From positions 124,001 to 188,000 of the forward strand of contig NZ_JAUSTK010000009.1 in NCBI RefSeq assembly GCF_030812855.1: 64,000 nucleotides of DNA, written 5' to 3'. The notes below the pieces were generated by a model. It was not told the DNA's origin and searched no databases. It was given only the letters and a program-made list of their open reading frames with translations. This DNA is from Paenibacillus wynnii (GTDB lineage Bacteria > Bacillota > Bacilli > Paenibacillales > Paenibacillaceae). The position numbers and the translations under genes are program-made. Shown here one piece after another: positions 9,919 through 18,003 of the stretch; position 1 is the stretch's first letter, and each line of letters opens with the position of its first letter.

Positions 9919-11067
9919 ATGACTACAAGAGTTCCTGTTAAAAAAGAATTATTAATATGGGCATACAATCGTAGTGTTCAACAGGATAAGTTGCACAAAA
10001 AGTTTAAGTTATTAGATGATTGGTTGTTAGGTGAAAAACAGCCGACATTTATACAACTAGAAGATTTTGCCGCAGCTACTGCCACTCCTTTAGGGTATTT
10101 TTTCTTAAAAACACCCCCAATAGAAAAGTTACCTATTCCTCATTACAGAACACTAGAAGATGGGGAAAGAGAGCAAGTAAGCCCAGACCTAATTGAAACA
10201 TTACATATAATGCAGAGAAGACAAGATTTTATGCGGGATTATTATGAACAATATGTTGGAACAAGACTTGAGTTTGTTGGTTCTGGCAAAGATTCTAATG
10301 TCTCTGAATTAGCATATAAGATTCAAAACTTATTAGATTTAAAGGGAAATTGGGCATATCAATTTAGAAATTTCCAAGAGGCATTAAAATATTTAATTGA
10401 AAAATGTGAGAAAAATAGAATTACAGTAATGCAAAATGGGATTGTAGGTAATAACACTCATCGTCCATTAAATGTTGCGGAGTTTAGAGGGTTTGTACTA
10501 GTAGATGATATGGCTCCATTGATTTTTATTAATGCAGCGGATTCAAAGTCTGCTCAGATATTTACTCTTGTACATGAAATAGCACATATTCTATTGGGTT
10601 CTAGTGCAGTAATTGAGGCATCTCCAATAAATACAAATAACCAACATATTGAGAAATTGTGTAATGAAGCAGCCGTTGAAATGTTGTGTCCTAAAGAGTT
10701 GTTTGAAGTCCAATGGGAAACTCATTATCCTGATGGGGTTGTTTATGAAACATTAAGTAACATATTCAGAGTTAGTCCAATTGTTATCGGAAGAAGAGCA
10801 ATGGATTTACATTGTATTACTAAAGAAGAGTTTTTTAGTTTTTACTATGACTATTTAGAAAAATTAAAAAAGCAACAATCTAAAGGTTCCTCTGGTGGCG
10901 ATTTCTATAACACGACTAAAAGTAGATTAGGTAATATATTTACAAGTGCAGTTATCTACCAAACCATTACAGGCAATATTCAATATACAGATGCATTTAG
11001 ATTAACTGGATTAAAAAACAAAACGTTTGAAAATTATGTTAATTTCGCAAGAGAAAGGGGTGTGTAA
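9919..11067 (+). CDS. ImmA/IrrE family metallopeptidase with XRE-like N terminus
   Basis: 382 residues. The zinc-protease motif HEIAH is at 219-223 (H219, E220, H223), with the downstream Glu-rich helix (LCNEAAVEMLCP). The first 80 residues have the pattern of a degenerate XRE helix-turn-helix followed by the family's GYFFL..PP..LPIPHYRT linker. Family members cleave or control repressors in stress response, prophage induction and toxin-antitoxin modules. It lies 2 nt before the PIN-like gene, so the pair is almost certainly coupled. GGAGGTG precedes the ATG. AT-rich, unlike the flanking groEL and msrAB. What it cleaves is unknown. Confidence 0.85.
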   Translation: MTTRVPVKKELLIWAYNRSVQQDKLHKKFKLLDDWLLGEKQPTFIQLEDFAAATATPLGYFFLKTPPIEKLPIPHYRTLEDGEREQVSPDLIETLHIMQRRQDFMRDYYEQYVGTRLEFVGSGKDSNVSELAYKIQNLLDLKGNWAYQFRNFQEALKYLIEKCEKNRITVMQNGIVGNNTHRPLNVAEFRGFVLVDDMAPLIFINAADSKSAQIFTLVHEIAHILLGSSAVIEASPINTNNQHIEKLCNEAAVEMLCPKELFEVQWETHYPDGVVYETLSNIFRVSPIVIGRRAMDLHCITKEEFFSFYYDYLEKLKKQQSKGSSGGDFYNTTKSRLGNIFTSAVIYQTITGNIQYTDAFRLTGLKNKTFENYVNFARERGV

Positions 11068-11069
11068 CA

Positions 11070-11564
11070 GTGTATGTATTAGACGCAAATGTATTTATAA
11101 GTGCACATAGAGGATATTATGATTTTGATTTAGCCCCAAGTTTTTGGAAATCTTTAATTACCCATGCTGGCAAAAATAATATATGTAGTATAGATAAAAT
11201 TCAAGATGAAATTATTTCTCCAAACTCACAAAATGCAGATAAACTGCATATATGGACTGCTGAGAATTTTAAAAATTATTTCGAACGTACAGATTCTCAA
11301 GATGTGATTGAAAGTTATGCGGAAATTCAACAATGGGCATACAGTAACCCACAATTTACAGATAGTGCTAAAGAGGAGTTCGCTCGGAATGCAGATGCTT
11401 GGTTAATCGCCTATGCGAAATCTAAAAATTATAAACTAGTCACGCATGAAGCAAATAATCCAGAAATGAGAAAGAGAATATTGATTCCTGTTGTTTGTAG
11501 AGAATTTAATGTTGAATATGTAAACACTTTTGAAATGTTAAGAACTTTACAAGTAAGTTTTTAG
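11070..11564 (+). CDS. DUF4411 family PIN-like protein, putative toxin
   Basis: 164 residues that fit DUF4411: an N-terminal YVLDAN strand bearing the PIN aspartate (D5), FDLAPSFW, the SIDKIQDEI helix with a second acid, and a C-terminal DAWLIAYA...VTHE block carrying further acidic residues. PIN folds are metal-dependent RNases, often toxins. GTG start, with AAAGGGG upstream. The tight pairing with an ImmA/IrrE gene is a recurring arrangement predicted to act as toxin-antitoxin or stress-defence module. Activity here is inferred. Confidence 0.8.
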   Translation: MYVLDANVFISAHRGYYDFDLAPSFWKSLITHAGKNNICSIDKIQDEIISPNSQNADKLHIWTAENFKNYFERTDSQDVIESYAEIQQWAYSNPQFTDSAKEEFARNADAWLIAYAKSKNYKLVTHEANNPEMRKRILIPVVCREFNVEYVNTFEMLRTLQVSF

Positions 11565-11747
11565 TTGAAATCATATTATTTAAAATTTCGAATGAGTGTC
11601 AATCATAAAGAAATACTAATACTCCATAAGTATACACAAAGTCGTGATCAATTGAAGCCAAAGAACAATTCAAATTCCTTGACGCTTTTCTGGTCAGGGT
11701 AACTTCAAACTTTTAATTTCTATTAGAAGTTTAGGAGAAGAATTGTC

Positions 11748-11870
11748 ATGATTTTCATTAGTCACGCGAAAGCAAGGGCATGTGAGATAAGAGGAAGATA
11801 TAATTGTCATTCAAAGTTTATGTGCACACAGTTCAGCAGATATGTTTTAAAGGCAGAGACTCCCGAGTAA
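11748..11870 (+). CDS. Small open frame, unknown
   Basis: A 40-codon frame preceded by TTAGGAGA 8-10 nt before its ATG. I do not recognise it; the MIFISHA start resembles the first strand of TIR domains but nothing further supports that. It could be a true small gene, a remnant, or chance. The rest of 11565-12000 contains no other gene I can support. Confidence 0.2.
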   Translation: MIFISHAKARACEIRGRYNCHSKFMCTQFSRYVLKAETPE

Positions 11871-11981
11871 AGAAGATAAGCAGAAGCTGTAGTTAGCATT
11901 TGTTATAGGGTAAAATTCGAACCGTAATTCAGTTTTATCTAGGAGATTCAACTGCCACTTTTGGGGATTAGTACGTTAGCG

Positions 11982-12010
11982 TTGACACAAGATTTAATTG
12001 AAAATATAAA
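11982..12010 (+). promoter_or_regulatory. Sigma-A promoter of the second PIN gene
   Basis: TTGACA at 11982-11987, a 17-bp spacer, and TATAAA at 12005-12010. The start codon at 12037 is about 20 nt after the expected start site, so the gene is its own transcription unit. Confidence 0.8.
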
Positions 12011-12036
12011 GTGTCTTGAACGAAAGGGAAACGCAT

Positions 12037-12888
12037 ATGAAATACTTGTTAATAGATACAAATATTTATTTTGATTTCATCGTATTTAGGACAAAACACA
12101 ATCCTCCGGAATCATTGCAAGCGTTAGAGCGAATGTTGAATTTTTATACGGCACAATTAATAGTTCCGGAAATTGTAGTTAAGGAAACTAATCGACACAT
12201 TAACCAAATGGTTCATTCTATAGGGAATAATTTGAAGGATATTTCTGAACGGTTGGAAAAAAGTTATTGGTTAAGTTTCGATGAACAAGGTAATAAGGAA
12301 TTTAAAAAAGACATTGATGACTTGAATAATAGCTTAAAGGGGATTTACAATCGTTTCAAGGAAAAAGAACTTGCTTATTTAACTGTTGCAAAGAGAAAAA
12401 TAAATGGCGGACTATTTAAAAATGAAAATTCGGTAATCATTCCAACGACACCACAAATGATTACCAACGTGATGAAGAGAAAAATGTTCAAAACGTGCCC
12501 TTTTCATAAAGATACTGAATCATACGGAGACGCCTTGATACTAGAAACGCTTTTTGATGTGACTAACTCTGATTTTTTTGATACAGCAAATGACAAAATC
12601 TATTTTGTCAGTCGAAATGAAAAAGAATTTGCTAATCCGAGTAATAAGGATGAATTTCATGAAGATATAGTCCAACAGCTTGAAGATACTGGTTTGAAGA
12701 ATACCATCTTTTATTCTCGATTCTTCTACAAGACACTGAAAGAAGAGTTCAATGTCGAAATCGCTGACGCTATCCAATTCGAAGAGGATTATTATAATGA
12801 TATGATAGCTGGTTACGGTGATGAGACTGATTTAGAAATTGATGAAGATTGGTATTACGAATCATATAGAGATGACAGAGAAAGATGA
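12037..12888 (+). CDS. PIN domain protein, DUF4935-like
   Basis: 283 residues. The N terminus KYLLIDTNIYFDF carries the PIN aspartate, followed by VPEIVVKET with a second acid. A long charged helical insert (about 60-130) is followed by ESYGDALI and FVSRNEKEF acidic clusters, the layout of DUF4935 PIN proteins, which are predicted RNases. The last 40 residues are very acidic. ATG at 12037 is preferred to the in-frame TTG at 12016 because AAAGGG lies 8 nt before it. No antitoxin-like partner adjoins it. AT-rich island gene. Confidence 0.72.
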   Translation: MKYLLIDTNIYFDFIVFRTKHNPPESLQALERMLNFYTAQLIVPEIVVKETNRHINQMVHSIGNNLKDISERLEKSYWLSFDEQGNKEFKKDIDDLNNSLKGIYNRFKEKELAYLTVAKRKINGGLFKNENSVIIPTTPQMITNVMKRKMFKTCPFHKDTESYGDALILETLFDVTNSDFFDTANDKIYFVSRNEKEFANPSNKDEFHEDIVQQLEDTGLKNTIFYSRFFYKTLKEEFNVEIADAIQFEEDYYNDMIAGYGDETDLEIDEDWYYESYRDDRER

Positions 12889-12948
12889 AATTAGAAAGCA
12901 GTGAAATGCGACTAATACTGTCATTTTCTTGTATGGGTAAGATAATAA

Positions 12949-13276
12949 GAGGCTTCTCATGAGTTCACTGAACTTGTGGGCAGCTTCCTTTTTCATGGTC
13001 TTGGTGCATTACCGACGGTACCAGTGTGTGCAGACCCCGATGGTTTTGTTGCAACCTATAAATCTGGCGGCCGGGCCTATACTTCCAAACCAAATGGCAC
13101 CTAATCCTGATTTTTGGATACTAAATCCTTTACTACTTAGTGGGATTTGTTTACCATGGCATTTGGGACATGCTTATCTAAGTTTCCCAAATGTACGTTT
13201 GAGGTCGAAGCAATTGCCCAAGGTTCTATAACTGCACCAATTCCGTCCTCAGATATCTTTGATAGCCTATATTAAA
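12949..13276 (+). pseudogene. Degraded coding region, unidentified
   Basis: One frame reads protein-like for about 50 codons (GLGALPTVPVCADPDGF then SGGRAYTSKPNGT), hits stops near 13100-13150, then reopens as FEVEAIAQGSITAP before TAA at about 13276. Less AT-rich than the PIN genes. This looks like a decayed gene of about 100 codons, but I do not recognise the family, and chance coding-like sequence is possible. Confidence 0.25.
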
Positions 13277-13338
13277 TAATTCGTCCATTTAGAAAACCCC
13301 TGTGAAGGCAGAGATTCAACATAGAAAGGAGAATGACG

Positions 13339-13524
13339 ATGACCTATTCGCAGCGTTCAACCTTCTCAGCAGCCTCCTCAGATATAACCTATCTGGAAGT
13401 TCAAATCGAGGCTGCCAAGGAAGAATTGGAACAAGCCAAGATTGCTGGCCAGCAGACGCTATTAGAGGCGGCCCGAAACAAACTTGAAGGTTTGGAATCC
13501 GAACTTGCCAAGTTTGAGGAATAA
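13339..13524 (+). CDS. Small coiled-coil protein, unknown
   Basis: 61 residues. After a Ser/Thr-rich start, residues 18-61 form one long helix rich in E, A, K and L with heptad-like spacing. AAAGGAG at 13325-13331 sits 7 nt before the second ATG (13339) and only 1 nt before the first (13333), so the second is chosen. A terminator follows at 13630. I do not recognise the family. It could act as a small structural or antitoxin-like protein, but nothing shows this. Confidence 0.55.
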   Translation: MTYSQRSTFSAASSDITYLEVQIEAAKEELEQAKIAGQQTLLEAARNKLEGLESELAKFEE

Positions 13525-13629
13525 TTCGTTAGCGTAGAACGAAATTAATTTAATCTTCATAATACTTTCATATGAAGTTAAGCTAAGAGGTTTATATTAA
13601 ACACATAACCCCCTTATAAAATATAACTC

Positions 13630-13663
13630 GACCCCGCTAAACATTGGCGGGGTCACTTTTTTT
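13630..13663 (+). terminator. Intrinsic terminator
   Basis: GACCCCGC at 13630-13637 pairs with GCGGGGTC at 13647-13654, followed by a run of T (13657-13663). It ends the small coiled-coil gene and marks the right edge of the AT-rich stretch. Confidence 0.9.
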
Positions 13664-13701
13664 CTATAAACTTTAGAAAAGAAATGAAGGGAGCACGGCA
13701 G

Positions 13702-14667
13702 ATGAATGGAAACTCTCCAAAGGAACAGCTAGCCACTTTTGCAGGCGGCTGCTTCTGGTGTATGGTTAAGCCTTTTGACGAGCTGCCGGGCATTATCTCC
13801 GTTCTTTCGGGCTATACGGGAGGACATACGAATCATCCTACTTATGAAGAAGTAGGTACAGAAACGACCGGGCACTTAGAGGCGGTTCAGATTACGTACC
13901 AAGAGGACATTTTCTCCTATCAAAGACTTCTAGATATCTATTGGCAGCAGATTAATCCGGTGGATGATGCGGGGCAATTTATGGATCGCGGGTATTCCTA
14001 TCGTACAGCCATATTTGTTCACAGTGAGGAACAACGGGAGCAGGCGGAGGCTTCAAGAAAGGCGTTGCAGACAAGTCGACGATTCAAGGGCCGCATAGTT
14101 ACAGAAATCCTTCCAGCGGGGCCGTTTTACCCGGCAGAGGAGGTTCACCAGCATTATTATAAGACCCACCCGTTTGATTATAAAATGTACCGTAAGAGTT
14201 CAGGACGCGACGACTTTGCGGAGAAACATTGGAATACGAAAGAAGATCTGAAGCGTCTGCGAGAACGGCTGACGGATCTGCAATATGAAGTCACAAGGAA
14301 TAGGGGGGATGAGCCTCCGTATCAGAATGAATATTGGGACAACGACCGGGACGGAATTTATGTCGATGTGGTCGACGGAACGCCGTTGTTCAGTTCAAGG
14401 GATAAATTCGATTCCGGATCAGGCTGGCCCGGCTTTACTAAGCCCATTGCAGAAGGCCTGATAACCAAGGAGGCGGATTTACGCAATGGCCAGGTCCTGA
14501 CGGCTCTGAACAGTCGGTTCAGCCATTCCCATCTGGGACACCTATTCTATGATGGTCCTGAAGCCGAGAAGCTGCACTACCGAGTGAAATCAGCGTCTCT
14601 ACGGTTTATTCCGAGGGAAGATCTGAAACGGAGTGGGTTGGAACGTTATCTGAATCTATTTGATTAA
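13702..14667 (+). CDS. msrAB: Methionine sulfoxide reductase MsrA/MsrB fusion, MsrB site altered
   Basis: 321 residues. The MsrA half carries the catalytic GCFWC motif (C17) and the GYTGG and YEEVGTETTGHLEAV signatures. The MsrB half (about 185-321) is recognisable from DSGSGWPGF, NSRFSHSHLGHLF and ASLRFIP. In active MsrB the motif RYCINSA supplies the catalytic Cys; here it reads HYRVKSA with Arg at residue 294, and no other Cys is nearby, so reduction of the R-sulfoxide is unlikely. AAGGGAG sits 8 nt before the ATG at 13702; an in-frame ATG at 13684 overlaps that site. MsrA activity (S-sulfoxide) should be intact. Confidence 0.9.
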   Translation: MNGNSPKEQLATFAGGCFWCMVKPFDELPGIISVLSGYTGGHTNHPTYEEVGTETTGHLEAVQITYQEDIFSYQRLLDIYWQQINPVDDAGQFMDRGYSYRTAIFVHSEEQREQAEASRKALQTSRRFKGRIVTEILPAGPFYPAEEVHQHYYKTHPFDYKMYRKSSGRDDFAEKHWNTKEDLKRLRERLTDLQYEVTRNRGDEPPYQNEYWDNDRDGIYVDVVDGTPLFSSRDKFDSGSGWPGFTKPIAEGLITKEADLRNGQVLTALNSRFSHSHLGHLFYDGPEAEKLHYRVKSASLRFIPREDLKRSGLERYLNLFD

Positions 14668-14676
14668 AGAAAACAA

Positions 14677-14746
14677 ACACCCCTCATAGTTGCATCGGGG
14701 ACACCATAAGGTGCTTAGCCAATGTCTGCAATGAGGGGTGTCTTTT
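14677..14746. terminator. Large hairpin between convergent genes
   Basis: ACACCCCTCAT at 14677-14687 pairs with ATGAGGGGTGT at 14731-14741; TGCA pairs inside, and a CACC-ATAA-GGTG mini-hairpin sits in the loop. CTTTT follows. It can serve msrAB from the left and the FMN reductase from the right. Confidence 0.75.
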
Positions 14747-14771
14747 CATATTGAAAAAAATGGATCGAGTA

Positions 14772-15311
14772 TTAGCGTAATACCTTCAATGCGCCGCTCC
14801 AAGCAACCACTTGGTCAAGCATGCCGTTTACATTGGTGAGGTGTAGATCAGCTGGCTTGAAGACAGTCCCGTTCTCGAAATCAGTGAACAATGACAATGC
14901 CGGATGTACACGAACGTCAGCTACAGACAATTCACCCAAAATTCCACGAAGGTGTTCTGCTGCACGAGCACCGCCCACGGAACCATAACTTACGATACCT
15001 GCTGCTTTATTGTTCCAGGCATCACGCGCATAGTCGAGGGCATTCTTCAAAGATGCCGTAATACTGTGGTTATACTCTTGGACAATAAATACGAAGCCGT
15101 CCAGACTGGCAAGTTTTTCGTTCCAAGCAGTCGCTTGTGGTGTAGCATCAACTTCTCCCAGTAGTGGAAGCTTGAAGTCTGCAATATCTACGATTTCATA
15201 ATTAGCATCCCCACGTTGATTTGCAACACTTTGTACCCATTCCCCAACCTGTGGACTCAGACGACCTTGACGTGTGCTTCCTAAGATAATTCCGATATTT
15301 AACTTTGACAT
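14772..15311 (-). CDS. NAD(P)H-dependent FMN reductase
   Basis: 180 residues of the flavodoxin-like FMN reductase family (chromate or azo reductase type). IILGSTRQGR near residue 8 binds the FMN phosphate, and QEYNHSITASLKNALDY plus SYGSVGGARA are family blocks. GAGGAGG lies 8 nt before the ATG at 15311. The frame runs on to an ATG at 15368 with a weaker GAGAGG site, but that extension reads through the good ribosome site as TTTTEEEK. Physiological substrate unknown. A strong promoter with a palindrome over its start region lies upstream. Confidence 0.87.
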   Translation of the reverse strand: MSKLNIGIILGSTRQGRLSPQVGEWVQSVANQRGDANYEIVDIADFKLPLLGEVDATPQATAWNEKLASLDGFVFIVQEYNHSITASLKNALDYARDAWNNKAAGIVSYGSVGGARAAEHLRGILGELSVADVRVHPALSLFTDFENGTVFKPADLHLTNVNGMLDQVVAWSGALKVLR

Positions 15312-15441
15312 TGTTTTTTCCTCCTCTGTTGTTGTAGTTCTACCCAATACTTTGTCTAAAAAGCCCATTACTACACCTCTCGTTTCTTCAAGCTTTAGTT
15401 ATAAAGAAGATAATTTATTGATATCTTTAAGTTAAGATTTT

Positions 15442-15483
15442 TTATCATAGGATAATATTAATACATTAGATATCCATTGTCAA
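15442..15483 (-). promoter_or_regulatory. FMN reductase promoter with palindromic operator
   Basis: On the minus strand TTGACA (15478-15483), 17 bp, TAATAT (15455-15460). The palindrome TTATC-ATAG-GATAA at 15442-15455 touches the -10 and covers the expected start site, a repressor position. The regulator is not adjacent. Confidence 0.75.
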
Positions 15484-15573
15484 GTAACTTTATAATAGTT
15501 AGTCCTACACCTCCAATCCCATTGAGCGAATGGATAAGGAAATTCCCAAGCGACTGAAGCCCATGAACAGCCT

Positions 15574-15872
15574 GAGGTAGTCCGTGAAATAGATGTGTTT
15601 TATACACTTATTACTAGCTTTTAGTGCTCGGATGGATGGATAGATGTACTTTGTGCAACTAAAAACATGAATATGCCGGTTAAACCCCGGAATACCCAAA
15701 AATAAGTGTATAAAGTGCAATTAAACACCCTAAAGTGTGCTAAGGGAGAAATATAAGTGTACGTTGTGCAGTTATATAGATTGAAACCCATGTAGGTAGA
15801 CGATTTGCCGTATTTGTCGCGGATACCCGAGCAGATACTTCTACTCTCATACACAAACTTCTTGACGCTACC
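15574..15872. repeat. Four-unit intergenic repeat element, copy A
   Basis: Units at 15592-15612 (inverted), 15643-15663, 15702-15725 and 15753-15774, start-to-start 51, 59 and 51 bp. The unit core is ATAAGTGTA..(T/A)GTGCAA(C/T)TAAA. A conserved tail of about 95 bp follows, ending in ACACAAACTTCTTGACGCTACC (15851-15872). Nearly identical over its whole length to copy B at 37402. Confidence 0.85.
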
Positions 15873-15894
15873 GATTACAAGGTTTTATTTGTGA

Positions 15895-15919
15895 TTTAGA
15901 GGGGGATTTTCCCTCTAAA
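15895..15919. other. Hairpin in the gene-free stretch before glnB
   Basis: TTTAGAGGG at 15895-15903 pairs with CCCTCTAAA at 15911-15919. It lies just past repeat copy A. Nothing else identifiable is seen up to the PII gene at 16213. Confidence 0.4.
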
Positions 15920-16212
15920 CTTTATTTGCCACGGATTCAGACTCCTGGTAGCAAGCTGGATCCAAAACAAACTTTGTAATTATCCGTTACTCGAGAACAA
16001 TCAAATCTGTTGAGTGTTCTCCCCGTGTTGCCCTACATGAACACCTAATAATTTCCGTATGGTTAAGTACAATCTATATAGTAATCGGTGTAGTCTCCTT
16101 ATACAGATAAATATGAAGAGTTATTTAAAGATCCAATCCTATGATCTAGGTAGAGAACAAATATTATGGTACAATTCGTTTATGCGGAGATACACTAATA
16201 TGGAGGATACAT

Positions 16213-16560
16213 ATGAAAAAAGTAGAAGCTATTATTCGTCCCGAAAAGCTTAGAGAATTAATCGATGCGCTGCGAGTTATTGAGGTAACCGGTTTCACCG
16301 TTACTCAGGCACAAGGGCGTGGCCAGCAGAAAAATACTACGGGAGTATATAGAGGGAAATCCTACACGGTAAATTTGCATCATAAAGTTAAGATTGAAAT
16401 CGTAGTCTCCGATAATAAAGTACAAGAAACCATTGACACCATTATCAAAACAGCGCAGACCGGGGAAATGGGCGATGGTAAAATATTCGTTCTACCTTTG
16501 CTTGAAATGTACAATATTAGAACAGGAAAAACCGATGAAACGATAGACGAATTGAACTAA
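16213..16560 (+). CDS. glnB: PII family nitrogen regulator
   Basis: 115 residues. Signal protein that binds ATP, ADP and 2-oxoglutarate and gates ammonium transport. The T-loop YRGKSYTVNL keeps Tyr at position 51, the residue uridylylated in proteobacteria, and KVKIEIVVSD and GEMGDGKIFV (the B-loop) are intact. Placed 159 nt before amtB, the common PII-Amt partnership, so it is functionally a GlnK. GGAGG precedes the ATG. A terminator separates it from amtB, which has its own promoter. Confidence 0.93.
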   Translation: MKKVEAIIRPEKLRELIDALRVIEVTGFTVTQAQGRGQQKNTTGVYRGKSYTVNLHHKVKIEIVVSDNKVQETIDTIIKTAQTGEMGDGKIFVLPLLEMYNIRTGKTDETIDELN

Positions 16561-16598
16561 AATAACCTGGTAATCTAAATAAAATAAATGCAATATTC

Positions 16599-16628
16599 GG
16601 AACAGGGCCAAGGCTTTGTTCCTTTTTT
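16599..16628 (+). terminator. Terminator after the PII gene
   Basis: GGAACAGGGCC pairs with GGCTTTGTTCC (two G-T pairs) around a two-base loop, followed by six T. It separates PII from amtB. Confidence 0.85.
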
Positions 16629-16629
16629 A

Positions 16630-16705
16630 TGTAAGCAAACATAACATTTGATGTTGACAATTTACCGCTCTCTTTATAATATTGTTAATGTTATATAAAG
16701 TAACA
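16630..16705 (+). promoter_or_regulatory. amtB promoter bracketed by two GlnR/TnrA boxes
   Basis: Two exact TGTNA-N7-TNACA sites: box I at 16630-16646 and box II at 16689-16705. Between them are TTGACA (16654-16659) and TATAAT (16675-16680), or TAATAT at 16677-16682 with a 17-bp spacer. Box I is centred about 50 bp before the expected start site, box II just after it. Confidence 0.88.
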
Positions 16706-16719
16706 GGGAGGGTAACACC

Positions 16720-18003
16720 ATGAATGCCGGAACAGATGTCGCATTAAATACGATTTGGGTAGTCATTGCTGCTGCAATGGTTTTGTTTATGGAAGGCGGC
16801 TTTAGCCTGCTTGAAGCGGGATTTGTTCGCACAAAGAACGCAGTGAATGTAACCATGAAAATATTTGTCGATCTTACCGTGGGTGTCTTGGCTTTCTTCT
16901 TGATTGGTTTTGGAATTATGTTCGGAAAAGACTATGGCGGACTCATTAGCTTCAACTTTTGGGGCGCTTCACAGTCTTTACATATCGATTTTAATCTTCC
17001 TTTATCTGCTTATGTTCTGTTTCAAATTGGCTTTGCTATTGCGGCAATCTCGATCATATCAGGTGCTGTCGCTGAGCGGATGTCTTTTAAGGCTTACATC
17101 CTGATTGCTGTTTTTGTAGCAGCTATACTATATCCAATCTCGGGTCACTGGGTGTGGAATCCTGATGGATGGCTTGCTCAGTTGGGGATGAAGGATTTTG
17201 CAGGCTCTGCTGCCATTCATGCTCTGGGAGGCTCTGCCGCTTTAGCCTTTGCTAAAGTCTTGGGTCCTCGCCGCGGCCGCTTCAATACAGACGGAGATGT
17301 GAATGTATTTGCTCCAAGTAATATCCCGCTGGCCTCCGCAGGAACTTTTATACTATGGTTCGGGTGGTTTGGATTTAATGCAGGCAGTACTTTGAGCGCC
17401 TCTGATGTTAACCTTTCGATTATTGCTTTAAATACAATGTTGGCCGCTGCTGCGGGAGGAACCTCCGCCATGATCTACACCATGTTCCGTTACGGCAAAG
17501 CGGATCCAAGTATGACTATGAACGGAGCATTGGCTGGACTGGTTGCTATAACAGCGGGATGTGCGTTCGTAACACCATACTCCTCTATTTTAATAGGGCT
17601 GGTTGCAGGTCTTCTTGTAATCTGGGGGACACTCGCCATTGATAAGCTTCAAGTGGATGATCCGGTCGGTGCGGTTGCGGTTCACGGAATTAACGGTTCT
17701 TTCGGTACCTTGGCTGTTGGTCTCTTGGACCAAAAGGAAGGACTCCTGACTACAGGGCAGTTCCACTTATTGGGTGTTCAACTCCTTGGAGTCATCGTGG
17801 TGGTCGTGTGGGGCTATGTGCTAAGCTACGGTGCGGCAAAGGTTATAGAAGCGACCGTTGGCCTTCGCGTCAATGATGCGGAAGAAGAAGAGGGACTGGA
17901 CATGGCTATGCATGGCATTCCGGCTTATAATGAACTGGAAAGATTCAGTGACCAACCGGGAATGGATCCATCCTTGTTGCTGAAAACGGGGTCCGGGGAT
18001 TGA
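16720..18003 (+). CDS. amtB: Ammonium transporter AmtB
   Basis: Trimeric membrane channel for ammonium/ammonia. 427 residues with about 11 hydrophobic spans. Family markers include FMEGGFSLLEAGFVR at about residue 22, the conserved first pore histidine region (DFAGSAAIHALGG), FGWFGFNAGS, and the second pore histidine in AVAVHGINGS. GGGAGGG precedes the ATG. The cytosolic tail (YNELERFSDQPG) is the PII-contact region. Expression is probably nitrogen-controlled through the two GlnR boxes. Confidence 0.95.
   Translation: MNAGTDVALNTIWVVIAAAMVLFMEGGFSLLEAGFVRTKNAVNVTMKIFVDLTVGVLAFFLIGFGIMFGKDYGGLISFNFWGASQSLHIDFNLPLSAYVLFQIGFAIAAISIISGAVAERMSFKAYILIAVFVAAILYPISGHWVWNPDGWLAQLGMKDFAGSAAIHALGGSAALAFAKVLGPRRGRFNTDGDVNVFAPSNIPLASAGTFILWFGWFGFNAGSTLSASDVNLSIIALNTMLAAAAGGTSAMIYTMFRYGKADPSMTMNGALAGLVAITAGCAFVTPYSSILIGLVAGLLVIWGTLAIDKLQVDDPVGAVAVHGINGSFGTLAVGLLDQKEGLLTTGQFHLLGVQLLGVIVVVVWGYVLSYGAAKVIEATVGLRVNDAEEEEGLDMAMHGIPAYNELERFSDQPGMDPSLLLKTGSGD

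Noticed and set aside
12959..13231. The 90-codon frame as a real gene
   Set aside because: Not family-like; a different frame of the same DNA looks more coding but has stops, so I list it only as a decayed region.
15592..15774. Regularly spaced short repeats taken as a CRISPR array
   Set aside because: Units are degenerate, the first is inverted, spacers recur between copies A and B and the two spacings differ. No cas genes are near.
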